NCBI GenBank assembly: GCA_025462645.1
Contig: JAOAPB010000059.1
Span: 1-64,000 of the forward strand
Reading direction: 5' to 3'
Length of the DNA: 64,000 nucleotides
Source: Edaphobacter sp.
Lineage (GTDB): Bacteria; Acidobacteriota; Terriglobia; Terriglobales; Acidobacteriaceae
This document shows positions 35,558 through 43,666 of this stretch, one piece after another. Positions within the stretch are counted from its first letter, which is position 1. Every line of letters begins with the position of its first letter. The position numbers and the translations under genes are program-made. Below the pieces are notes generated by a model. That model saw only the letters and a list, made by a program, of their open reading frames with translations, did no database searches and was not told the DNA's origin.

Positions 35558-36547
35558 TTAGTCGCGCTCATCCTTGAGAAAGGCTTGGGAGTCGAGGAGC
35601 GGACGTTCCATACTGCGAACCCAATCTGTCATGTCGCCGGGGCCTTTGCCTGTCGTTGCGGCGGCAGCAAACTCGCTGCGCAGGGTCTGCATCTTGGCTT
35701 CGAGGTCGTCGAGAACGCTAAGCAGGATAGCCTCCGGAGTCATGGGAAGCTTGGGGGAGCCAAACTCGTACTTGCCATGGTGAGAGAGAATCATGTGCTC
35801 GACGAGGATGAGGAGCTTTTCAGGGAAAAGCGCGAGAGTGTGCGCTTTTTCGCGGAGCATTCCCTGCGCGATGCTGATATGGCCGATCAACTGGCCTTCG
35901 AGCGTGTAGCCGAAGCTTGATTTCCAGTAGAGCTCGCGAATCTTGCCGATGTCGTGCAGGATGGCGCCCGTGACGAGCAGGTCGGGGTCGACCTCCGGGT
36001 AGAAGGACACGGTGGCACGGCAGACGCGGACGAGCGTCAGGACATGCTCGAGGAGTCCCCCTATCCAGGCGTGGTGCAGGCGTTTGGCAGCTGGGGCGGA
36101 CTTATAAGCTTCGTTTAGCTGGGGGTCGTCGAGGAAGGCGAAGACGAGCCGTTTCAGATCTTCGTTGGTGAAGCCGGAGACATAGCCACGGAGCTCGGCC
36201 CACATCTCGTCGACATCAAAGCGGGTGACGGGAAGATAGTCTGCCGAGTCAATCTCGCTCTCAGCGGCGAGGCGGAGCTTTTGAAGGGTAATCTGAAACT
36301 TGCCCTGATACTTCGATATCTGACCCTGTGCCTTGACGTAGCAGCCCTCCGCGCAAGTGACCAGGGCGTCATCGATGTCGTCCCACATACGGCCTTCGAT
36401 CGAACCGCTCTTGTCGGTCAGGGTCAGAACAAGGTATTGGCCGCCGCCCTGCTTCCTCTCGCGTGCCTGGAACGATGACAGTACAAAATAAGAGGTCACG
36501 GTGGCGTTATCGAACTTCGCCGCATCCATAATAAAAAAGTCTTTCAT
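35558..36547 (-). CDS. YhaM-type 3'-5' exoribonuclease (OB + HD)
   Basis: A 329-residue protein with an N-terminal OB fold (LTLTDKSGSIEGRMWDDIDD, residues ~40-110) and a C-terminal HD domain. The HD metal ligands are in HHAWIGGLLEHVLTLV, ILHDIGKIRELY and LILVEHMILSHHGKYEFGSP. This matches YhaM/CBF1 exoribonucleases, Mn2+-dependent RNases of Firmicutes and others. Start: ATG 36547, with a GTG just before it possible. First gene of a probable yhaM-aroC-def-fmt-rsmB run. Confidence 0.88.
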   Translation of the reverse strand: MKDFFIMDAAKFDNATVTSYFVLSSFQARERKQGGGQYLVLTLTDKSGSIEGRMWDDIDDALVTCAEGCYVKAQGQISKYQGKFQITLQKLRLAAESEIDSADYLPVTRFDVDEMWAELRGYVSGFTNEDLKRLVFAFLDDPQLNEAYKSAPAAKRLHHAWIGGLLEHVLTLVRVCRATVSFYPEVDPDLLVTGAILHDIGKIRELYWKSSFGYTLEGQLIGHISIAQGMLREKAHTLALFPEKLLILVEHMILSHHGKYEFGSPKLPMTPEAILLSVLDDLEAKMQTLRSEFAAAATTGKGPGDMTDWVRSMERPLLDSQAFLKDERD

Positions 36548-36583
36548 CACAATCAGAATACCCTTCTCTTCTACAACGCAAAT

Positions 36584-36619
36584 AGAGACGCGAGAGCCTT
36601 GGCTCTCGCGTCTCTTTTG
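36584..36619 (-). terminator. Perfect 15-bp hairpin terminator
   Basis: AGAGACGCGAGAGCC and GGCTCTCGCGTCTCT pair perfectly across a two-base loop, with T4 on the plus side and ATTT on the minus side. It ends the surA-like transcript 11 bases after its stop and lies just upstream of yhaM. Confidence 0.9.
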
Positions 36620-36630
36620 CTTCCACAGGA

Positions 36631-38598
36631 TTAATTCTGTGGCGGCGTTGTAGGTACTGGCGTATCGGTGGTTGGAGGCGCTGGAGCAGGAGCGGAAGGA
36701 GTGGGAGCCGGAGTGACTCCTGCGGGACTTGCGCCCAAGGCAGGATTAACCGTCGGATCCGGAGCCGGACCCTCGGTTGGAGCTTCTTTCTCCTTGTTCT
36801 GCAAACGCTCCTTGGGAGCACCCTTCACCCTCTTTGGCTTCTGCTTCTTCGCGGTGTCTCCATTCAGGCCCAGTGGCGCGGCTTGTGTCTGCTGGGTGGC
36901 CTTTTCATTAGTGGATATCGGAGCAGGCGTGATTGCAGCCTTTTCTTTTGCCTTCGCCGCCTTCGCTGCTGCCTTATCGGCTGCCTCCGTCTTGGCACGC
37001 GCACTGTAACGGGTCTTCCTCAACTCGGGAGTCTTGGGTGCTAGAGGATCAGCATCCGAGCTAGCTGAGAGTTGGGTGGTGCTCTGTGTGGGTGCCATAA
37101 CCGCTCCCGGAGCAGCCATCACACCTCCCGGGGTGACTCCGGCTGAGGACGCTCCAGCTCCGACGTCTTCGCCGACACCAGTCTCCTGCGGGCCGGCGGG
37201 CAAGGAGTTGCGGGGAGCTTGTCCATAGCGAACTTTCTCGCGCTTAATCTTCTTGGGCTTCGCTGCGCTTGTGGCCTTGGCTGTGGTCACTGCGTTGGTG
37301 GTGGTCGGTACATTAGCCGTAGTGGTGTCCGTAGCAGCAGTCGCCGCAGTTGTCTCAGACACAGGAGTCGCTACCGGCGCCGGGGCTGATTTAGCAGCAG
37401 AGTATCGCCCGCCACGGTCAAAACGCTGCTTCTGCTGCACCTTCTTCTTTTTGGGCACAGGTGCGGAGTATGCCGTGTAGACGGGCTTTGTTTGCTTCGG
37501 GCTAGCCCCGGAGTCCACAAATCCTTGCGCAATGTCGATGTAGGCTTCTTCTCGCAGCTTCGTCAGATAGGCGCGGAGTGCAGGCTGCATCTCCTGGATA
37601 TATATCTGCTCCTGAACCTGCGGCTCCACCTCCTTCAACGAAGGAATGCCTGCAGCTTGATGCTCGGTCACTTTCAGAATGACGAATCCCTGCCGGGTGC
37701 GGATGGGAGCTGTCGCCTCTCCAGCCTTCAGACTGAAGGTCTGGTCTTCCAGTACCTTTGCGAGTGCGCCGCGCTTGAACAGGCCCAGATCGCCCCCCTG
37801 TGACGCCGTGGGGCCACCTGAGTAGGTCTTCGCGAGTTCGTCGAACTTTTCACCGGCCTTCACCTTGGCCGCGATGTCGTCGGCCTTGGCCTGCGCCTGT
37901 GCCACAGCGGCCTCGTTGGCATCGGTGGTCGTGGGAACGAGAATCTCACTTAAGCGCACCTGTTCCGGCTGGGCGAAGTCCTGCTTGTGTTGGTCGTAGT
38001 AGGCCTGCTCCTTGCCCTGGGTTGGCTGGATACGGCGACCGACCTCATCACGTACGACCTGCTGGGTGATGACGCCGTTGCGAATATTGGCCTTGAAGTC
38101 CTCGAACGAGACGCCTTGCTGGCGGGCCGCCTTCTCCAAGTCTTCCATGGTATCGAGATGGTTCTGCTTGCGGATCTCATCGAGCCGGCGGATGACCTCG
38201 GCGTCGGCATTCAAACCAAGTTCCTTCCCACGCGACAAGAGAAGCTGCTGGTCGATCATGTCCCGCAGCAGATTTTTCTGGCGTTCGGCCAACTCCGCGG
38301 GGCTGGCACCCTGCTGAACCTCCTGCGCAAGCTGTTGCTGGCTGCGCTCAAGATCGCTCCGGTTGATGATCTGGTCGTTGACGCGAACGATCACATCCTC
38401 GACCACCGTGCCATTGGGAGTAATAGGCTGCGGCGACGGCAGCGATAGCGGTTGAGGCTGCGGCGTGGCAGGAACGCTCATCGGGCTCTGGTACCGCGGC
38501 GCCTGCGCTTGCACCACTCCCGGCAGTGCCAGCAGGCCCAGCCCGCACACCACCGCAAACTGCGAAATTCTTAGGGTCATCGTCACTCGTATCTTCAT
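36631..38598 (-). CDS. SurA-like periplasmic peptidyl-prolyl isomerase with long tail
   Basis: A 655-residue exported chaperone/foldase. After a signal peptide (AVVCGLGLLALPGVVQAQ) comes a SurA N-terminal domain (VEDVIVRVNDQIINRSDLER, RDMIDQQLLLSRGKELGL) and one parvulin PPIase domain (residues ~210-320: VRLSEILVPTTTDANE, GGDLGLFKRGALAKVLEDQ, GFVILKVTEH). The remaining ~270 residues are a low-complexity Ala/Pro/Thr/Lys-rich tail, far beyond the ~430 residues of normal SurA. It probably aids outer-membrane protein folding; the tail may bind peptidoglycan or be disordered. The start among ATGs 38598 and 38580 is uncertain. Confidence 0.86.
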   Translation of the reverse strand: MKIRVTMTLRISQFAVVCGLGLLALPGVVQAQAPRYQSPMSVPATPQPQPLSLPSPQPITPNGTVVEDVIVRVNDQIINRSDLERSQQQLAQEVQQGASPAELAERQKNLLRDMIDQQLLLSRGKELGLNADAEVIRRLDEIRKQNHLDTMEDLEKAARQQGVSFEDFKANIRNGVITQQVVRDEVGRRIQPTQGKEQAYYDQHKQDFAQPEQVRLSEILVPTTTDANEAAVAQAQAKADDIAAKVKAGEKFDELAKTYSGGPTASQGGDLGLFKRGALAKVLEDQTFSLKAGEATAPIRTRQGFVILKVTEHQAAGIPSLKEVEPQVQEQIYIQEMQPALRAYLTKLREEAYIDIAQGFVDSGASPKQTKPVYTAYSAPVPKKKKVQQKQRFDRGGRYSAAKSAPAPVATPVSETTAATAATDTTTANVPTTTNAVTTAKATSAAKPKKIKREKVRYGQAPRNSLPAGPQETGVGEDVGAGASSAGVTPGGVMAAPGAVMAPTQSTTQLSASSDADPLAPKTPELRKTRYSARAKTEAADKAAAKAAKAKEKAAITPAPISTNEKATQQTQAAPLGLNGDTAKKQKPKRVKGAPKERLQNKEKEAPTEGPAPDPTVNPALGASPAGVTPAPTPSAPAPAPPTTDTPVPTTPPQN

Positions 38599-38842
38599 CA
38601 ACATCGGCAATTCAGGAACTATCGCCCGGTACGCCGCACTGCCTTTTGGACTCTTGCGACACGACGGCAGTATCCGCTACCTATTCTAAACACCACAGAC
38701 CCAAGAGGCGAATTCCCCCTGACATCTGCGACCCTGCTCACCTGACGGTGCTATACTCCGTCCAAAGTAGGACGCATCCATAGGATGAACCGTCCCGCGT
38801 CAATTCGCGCGTCGCTCCGCTTTTTCGAGGTTATCCAAGCCA

Positions 38843-40456
38843 ATGGCTCCCCGCACCCGCCGCGCCCTCTTCTCCGTCACCATCTTCCTGGCCACCTGCG
38901 CCGTAGCAGGCTCCTTCATCAACCAGAGAGTAGCCGCCCAATCAGCGACCGACGAGTCCACACTTCGTGACAGCTTGCATGCCTTTACAGGGGTCTACTC
39001 GATTGTCGAGCAGAACTATGCTGAGAAGCTGACCTCAGACAAGACCGATAAAGCGATCTACGACGGAGCCATCCCAGGCATGCTGCACGTTCTGGACCCC
39101 CACTCCAACTTCTACGATCCAAAGGCTTTTGCGCAGATGCGCGAGGACCAGCACGGCAAGTACTACGGTGTCGGCATGACAATCCAGCCGCAGCCTGACC
39201 CCACAGCAAAGGGAGGCACCAAGATCGTCGTGCTTGCTCCTTTTGAGGGAACGCCCAGCTATAAAGCCGGTATCCGCCCTGGCGACGTCATTCTGTCGAT
39301 TGATGGGAAGAGCACCGAGGGCCTGGACTCAGCCGCTGTGGCTTCCATGCTTAAAGGTCCCCGTAACACTCACGTCTCCGTCACGATGAGCCGCGAAGGA
39401 TCGGCCAAGCCCCTAGTCTTCGATCTCGTTCGCGATGAGGTCTCACGGCCCTCCGTCGACCTTTCCTTCCTCATCCGTCCCGGTGTCGGCTACATCCACG
39501 TCACAAACTTTATGGAGACGACTAGCCGCGAGGTTGGCGACGCTCTCGACAAGTTTGGTGATATCAATGGGTTGGTCCTCGACCTGCGCGGGAACCCTGG
39601 CGGACTGCTGAACGAAGCCGTCAATATGTCGGACAAGTTTCTTCAGAAGGGTCAGATTGTGGTCTCGCAACGTGGCCGGGCCTTCCCGGATCAGGTGTAC
39701 CGCGCGGCACATGGTTCCACCACGAAATACCCCATCGTGGTACTGGTGAACCGGAACACTGCCTCCGCAGCCGAGATCGTCTCTGGCGCACTGCAGGATC
39801 ATGACAGGGCGCTGATCGTCGGCGAAACGACCTTCGGCAAGGGTCTGGTACAGACGGTCTTCCAGATTACGGAGAACACCGGGCTTGCGCTGACGACCTA
39901 TCACTACTACACGCCGTCGGGCCGGCTGATTCAGCGCAATTACAGCAATATCTCGCTGTACGACTACTACTACGTGCGCGACGCTGCTACCGAACCCAAG
40001 GATAAGGCAAATCTCGAGGTCAAATTGACAGACTCCGGCCGTACCGTCTATGGCGGCGGCGGAATCACGCCGGACCAGAAGATCGACAACCCGAAGTCAA
40101 ACCACTTCCAGGACACGTTATTCCAGCACTACGCGTTCTTCAACTTCAGCAAGCACTACCTTGCGACCCACACGGTCTCCAAAGACTTCGTGGTGGACGA
40201 TGCCGTGCTGCAGCAGTTCAAGGACTTCCTCAAGACGAACCAGGTTGAGTACACGGATGCTGACATAGCAGGTGTCAGCGATTGGCTCAAAACGAGCATC
40301 AAGAGCGAGCTATTCACCTCGCAGTTCGGGCAGTTAGAAGGTCTGAGGGTTCGTGCCGAGTGGGATCCGCAAATAGCCAAGGCAATTACTTTCCTGCCTG
40401 AGGCGCAAGCTCTTGAAGCCAGACTGGCGCAGAAGACGACTACGGCAAGCCGCTAA
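38843..40456 (+). CDS. C-terminal processing peptidase (S41 family)
   Basis: A 537-residue CtpA/Prc-like serine protease. It has a signal anchor (RALFSVTIFLATCAVAGSFI), a PDZ domain (residues ~95-190, YGVGMTIQPQ, SYKAGIRPGDVILSIDGKST) and the S41 core with VLDLRGNPGGLLNEAV, NRNTASAAEIVSGAL (catalytic Ser) and GETTFGKGLVQTVF (catalytic Lys). About 130 extra C-terminal residues, rich in helix, follow the core. It would trim or degrade envelope proteins. It is divergent from the surA-like gene, so two periplasmic quality-control genes share a control region. Confidence 0.92.
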   Translation: MAPRTRRALFSVTIFLATCAVAGSFINQRVAAQSATDESTLRDSLHAFTGVYSIVEQNYAEKLTSDKTDKAIYDGAIPGMLHVLDPHSNFYDPKAFAQMREDQHGKYYGVGMTIQPQPDPTAKGGTKIVVLAPFEGTPSYKAGIRPGDVILSIDGKSTEGLDSAAVASMLKGPRNTHVSVTMSREGSAKPLVFDLVRDEVSRPSVDLSFLIRPGVGYIHVTNFMETTSREVGDALDKFGDINGLVLDLRGNPGGLLNEAVNMSDKFLQKGQIVVSQRGRAFPDQVYRAAHGSTTKYPIVVLVNRNTASAAEIVSGALQDHDRALIVGETTFGKGLVQTVFQITENTGLALTTYHYYTPSGRLIQRNYSNISLYDYYYVRDAATEPKDKANLEVKLTDSGRTVYGGGGITPDQKIDNPKSNHFQDTLFQHYAFFNFSKHYLATHTVSKDFVVDDAVLQQFKDFLKTNQVEYTDADIAGVSDWLKTSIKSELFTSQFGQLEGLRVRAEWDPQIAKAITFLPEAQALEARLAQKTTTASR

Positions 40457-40592
40457 ACCCAATAATTGACCAGACCGCCCGCGTGATTCAGCGCGGGCGA
40501 TCTTCGTTTACTCCCATTTTCAATATCTGGGCAATAGGAGCAATAGTGTGCCTCAGGGATCGGCAGATTTTGTTGCGCCGGAAGAGAAGAGT

Positions 40593-40667
40593 TGGAGCGG
40601 GAGACCGGGATCGAACCGGCGACATTCAGCTTGGGAAGCTGACGTTCTGCCACTGAACTACTCCCGC
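40593..40667 (-). tRNA. tRNA-Gly (anticodon CCC)
   Basis: Read on the minus strand: acceptor GCGGGAG pairs with CTCCCGC; D-arm GTTC/GAAC; anticodon stem TCAGC/GCTGA encloses the loop TTCCCAA, giving anticodon CCC; T-arm GCCGG-TTCGATC-CCGGT. The CCA end is encoded (T-CCA). Reads GGG glycine codons. Its T-stem closing pairs and all stems fold without mismatch except one G-T. Confidence 0.95.
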
Positions 40668-40786
40668 TTCATTCGTCATTATAGCCATAGAGGCCACTTG
40701 CCCGCGATCTATCCGCAACTCCCCACGTCCGACTTGATAGTATTGGGCGTTCGACTTGAACAGGTTCCTATGGAGCACATGGTTCT

Positions 40787-42496
40787 ATGACGGAAAAGAT
40801 ATTCAACACGGTTCGCTATGGCAGATTTCTGATCTTCATCGCCGGTTTTGGCGGGCTTCTCTACGGCATCGATGTGGGCATTATCGCTGCGGCTTTGCTG
40901 TATCTCAGCAAGACCGTCAATCTGACAGTAGAACAGACATCCATCATCGTCGCTGCCGTGCTGGGCGGCGGCATGTGCTCGTCGCTGGTGGCGGGAGTGC
41001 TTGCCGACTGGTTTGGCCGTAAGAAGATGATGATTGTAAGCGGTCTGATGTTCGTAGTCAGCGTAGGCCTGATCGTTATCTCTCAGGGATTTGTGCCGCT
41101 TCTTCTCGGGCGTCTGCTGCAAGGGGCCAGCGGGGGAGTTATCGCGGTCGTAGTACCGCTCTACCTCGCTGAATGTCTTAGTGCAAAACATCGCGGCAAG
41201 GGGACGGTTGTCTTCCAGTTCATGCTGACCGTCGGTATCGTCATTGCCGCTCTGACTGGCTGGTTCTACACCACACAGGCGGAGTCCGCGATCGTTGCAG
41301 CGGCGGGCAATCCCATTCTGATCAAGGCAGCTCAGAATCATGCCTGGCGCGGTATGTTTCTGTCGGTGATCTATCCCGGGCTGATCTTCTTCTTCGGCAC
41401 ATTCTTTTTGAGTGAGACGCCACGCTGGCTCTTCCGTCGAGGAAGAAAGCAGGAGGCGCTAACAGCACTACGACGGTCCTCGCCGGAAGAAGAGGCAGTA
41501 CGCCAGATGCAGGAGATGGAGACCCTTGCAGGGGAGAGTCAGGAGAAGAAGGCGTCGGGCACTACCGGGTCCCTGCTGCAGCGAAAGTATGTCATCCCAT
41601 TTGTGCTCGCCTGCATCGTTCTAGCCTGCAATCAGACAACGGGGATCAACTCCATACTGGGTTTCCTCGTCATCATCCTCAAACAGGCAGGTATGAGCGC
41701 GAGCCATGCAACTCAAGGAGATGTGGCAGTCAAGGTGATCAACTGCCTGATGACGCTGGTAGCTATCGCATTCGTTGATAAGAGAGGCCGAAAGTTTCTG
41801 CTCAAGATAGGAACCAGTGGCATTATCGTTGCGCTACTTGCCGCGGCATTTCTCTTCTACCACTTTGAATCGAAGCGTATCGATGTGAAGCAGAGATTGC
41901 AGACCGCGGTGGAGGGCAATGCCATCCACCTTCCAGTCAATGAAGCGGTCTTCGGTCCTTCCGTTGAGGGACGTCCCATGGCCCTCACTGTCCTGTTCTC
42001 TTATGGTGCTGGCGACAAAGTCGCTACCATCCTGAGCACGGACGAGAACGCAGTGCTCAATATCGCGCCCGACGAGACGACGGCACATGCGCCTCTAGTC
42101 ATCAAGAGGGCCTTCTATGGCCCGGTACCGACCGAAACGACAGGCTGGCTCATCATGGCATGCCTTGGGCTGTTCATTGCCTCCTTCTCGGTTGGGCCGG
42201 GTGTCGTTGTATGGATCACCCTTTCGGAGCTGATGCCGACGCGCATACGTTCGACTGGGATGGGTATCGCGCTGCTGCTGAATCAAGGGGTATCGACACT
42301 GATCGCCGCCGTGTTCCTGCCCGTCGTAGGAAGCTACGGCTACTACGCGATGTTCACCTTCTGGGCAGTCTGCACCGTCTTTTACTTTGTGACAGCAGCA
42401 TTCTTTTTGCCGGAGACGAAAGGAAAGACGCTCGAGGAGATCGAGAAATATTTCGAGGGGTCTGATCGGAAGATGCCCGTTCAGCAGAGTTTCTAA
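40787..42496 (+). CDS. MFS sugar porter with large extracytoplasmic insert
   Basis: A 569-residue sugar porter with twelve predicted helices. Diagnostic motifs: GFGGLLYGIDVGIIAAALLY (helix 1), LADWFGRKKMMI, PLYLAECLSAKHRGKGTVV, QTTGINSILGF (helix 7), SELMPTRIRSTGMG and the closing PETKGKTLEEIEKYF. Between helices 9 and 10 is an insert of about 90 residues (residues ~355-445: FESKRIDVKQRLQTAVEGNA ... APDETTAHAPLVIKRA) absent from typical ~470-residue porters. Likely a proton-coupled sugar importer; the sugar is unknown. The tRNA-Gly gene lies upstream. Confidence 0.88.
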   Translation: MTEKIFNTVRYGRFLIFIAGFGGLLYGIDVGIIAAALLYLSKTVNLTVEQTSIIVAAVLGGGMCSSLVAGVLADWFGRKKMMIVSGLMFVVSVGLIVISQGFVPLLLGRLLQGASGGVIAVVVPLYLAECLSAKHRGKGTVVFQFMLTVGIVIAALTGWFYTTQAESAIVAAAGNPILIKAAQNHAWRGMFLSVIYPGLIFFFGTFFLSETPRWLFRRGRKQEALTALRRSSPEEEAVRQMQEMETLAGESQEKKASGTTGSLLQRKYVIPFVLACIVLACNQTTGINSILGFLVIILKQAGMSASHATQGDVAVKVINCLMTLVAIAFVDKRGRKFLLKIGTSGIIVALLAAAFLFYHFESKRIDVKQRLQTAVEGNAIHLPVNEAVFGPSVEGRPMALTVLFSYGAGDKVATILSTDENAVLNIAPDETTAHAPLVIKRAFYGPVPTETTGWLIMACLGLFIASFSVGPGVVVWITLSELMPTRIRSTGMGIALLLNQGVSTLIAAVFLPVVGSYGYYAMFTFWAVCTVFYFVTAAFFLPETKGKTLEEIEKYFEGSDRKMPVQQSF

Positions 42497-42874
42497 CTAC
42501 GGCCGGTAACGGTCGGGTCTGCTGGAGAAGCGGTTGGCTGTGAGGAGAGTGTGAGGCGAGGCTGGCATCGTCGGTCCCACCCTTCGCAAAGGCACGAAGG
42601 ATGGGGCACTAGGCCGGATGGGGTACCCCCCACCCCCCGTAATGTCCTAAAGTATTCGAAGGATAGAGTTTAAGTCTGGACTTCCGTGTAAATTGCAGTA
42701 CAATTCTGTGTCATTGCAGTACCAAGGGTACAGTGGTCCTGCTCATACTCCCCATGTTCTGGAGAGAACTCTGTCAAATTAAAGGGGGTCAGTGTGGATA
42801 ATGGGCAGGTGCTGGCTAGGGCGATTCCCGCTGCGTTGCTGGCTCTGGCAGGGATGCTGGGGATTAGAGCTGAG
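42497..42874. other. Intergenic region between convergent genes
   Basis: Contains a G/C-tract palindrome element at 42620-42639 (GGGGTACCCCCC followed by ACCCCCC), the second copy of the type at 31250. ATTGCAGTAC occurs twice, at 42692 and 42713. No gene is visible. Confidence 0.55.
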
Positions 42875-43666
42875 CTACTCATCCAGCTTGAAGATACGGA
42901 TCTGCACTAGTTTGCTGATGGTGAGGTTGTTTAGGCCTTTTGCCTGCATGCGGTGAATAAAGTCGGGAGTTACTTTGAAGATGCGCATCTGGATCAGTTC
43001 GTCCACATTGGGCTGGTAACCCATGGCACGAACCTGTTTGATATCGGCCGTGTCCACACCATGAATGCTCATAGCGATAAGCTTCTCCGCCGGCAGGTTC
43101 GGAAAACCCAACGATGCGAGGCGTTGCACATAGTCGGCATCTACCTTGAAGATTCGCATCGCAATAAGATTGCTGGCGTCGATGCCGGTAACGCCAGCCC
43201 GCTGCAACGACTGAACCCATGAGGCCTCGATGTGAAAGAGTGTGTAGGCCTCCAACTTTTCCGAGTTCAGCCCGGTAATTCCCAACGCCTTCATCTGTTC
43301 AACGAATGCCCGGTTGGGTTCGAATGTAAATTCGCCTGTGAGCTTGGAGTCATGAATGGTGCCCGTGCAGGTAAGTCTGCCCGCCTCAGCCGACAGCACA
43401 GCGTCGATGTGCGCACCCTCGTGGCGCAACTCTTCGAGCGACAGACCCACAAAGGCATTCTGCGGCTCTTGTATATTGTTTTCGTTGCAATCTCTGTGAT
43501 TGGAACAAATGCCATGTTGCAACCTCAGATCGAACCGATTGGCCTCTGTCGAGGCGGTGATACTACAGGTGCCCTTAAGGCTGTTGAGGATCTCGTCCGC
43601 GCGCAGCGAGACAATGCCCAGTGCGATCAATAGCGTTCCGAAGAATAGATTGCGGGAGTTCATCAT
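42875..43666 (-). CDS. Exported protein with ~29-residue repeats, partner of BlaR1-like sensor
   Basis: A 263-residue protein with a signal peptide (NLFFGTLLIALGIVSLRA). Residues ~30-125 resemble no known domain to me. Residues ~130-263 are about five repeats of ~29 residues with the pattern M-x-x-x-G-x-x-x-L-x-x-x-x-L-I-x-M-R-I-F-x-V-x-x-x-(Y/F)-(V/I), for example DASNLIAMRIFKVDADYVQ and NVDELIQMRIFKVTPDFIH. The same repeats fill the end of the M56 sensor encoded upstream. Its start overlaps the sensor stop (ATGA). Function unknown; a periplasmic partner or decoy of the sensor is a reasonable guess. Confidence 0.75.
   Translation of the reverse strand: MMNSRNLFFGTLLIALGIVSLRADEILNSLKGTCSITASTEANRFDLRLQHGICSNHRDCNENNIQEPQNAFVGLSLEELRHEGAHIDAVLSAEAGRLTCTGTIHDSKLTGEFTFEPNRAFVEQMKALGITGLNSEKLEAYTLFHIEASWVQSLQRAGVTGIDASNLIAMRIFKVDADYVQRLASLGFPNLPAEKLIAMSIHGVDTADIKQVRAMGYQPNVDELIQMRIFKVTPDFIHRMQAKGLNNLTISKLVQIRIFKLDE

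Noticed and set aside
42692..42722. Direct repeat ATTGCAGTAC as a regulatory site
   Set aside because: It lies between two convergent gene ends, so it has no obvious promoter to control; probably coincidental or a relic.
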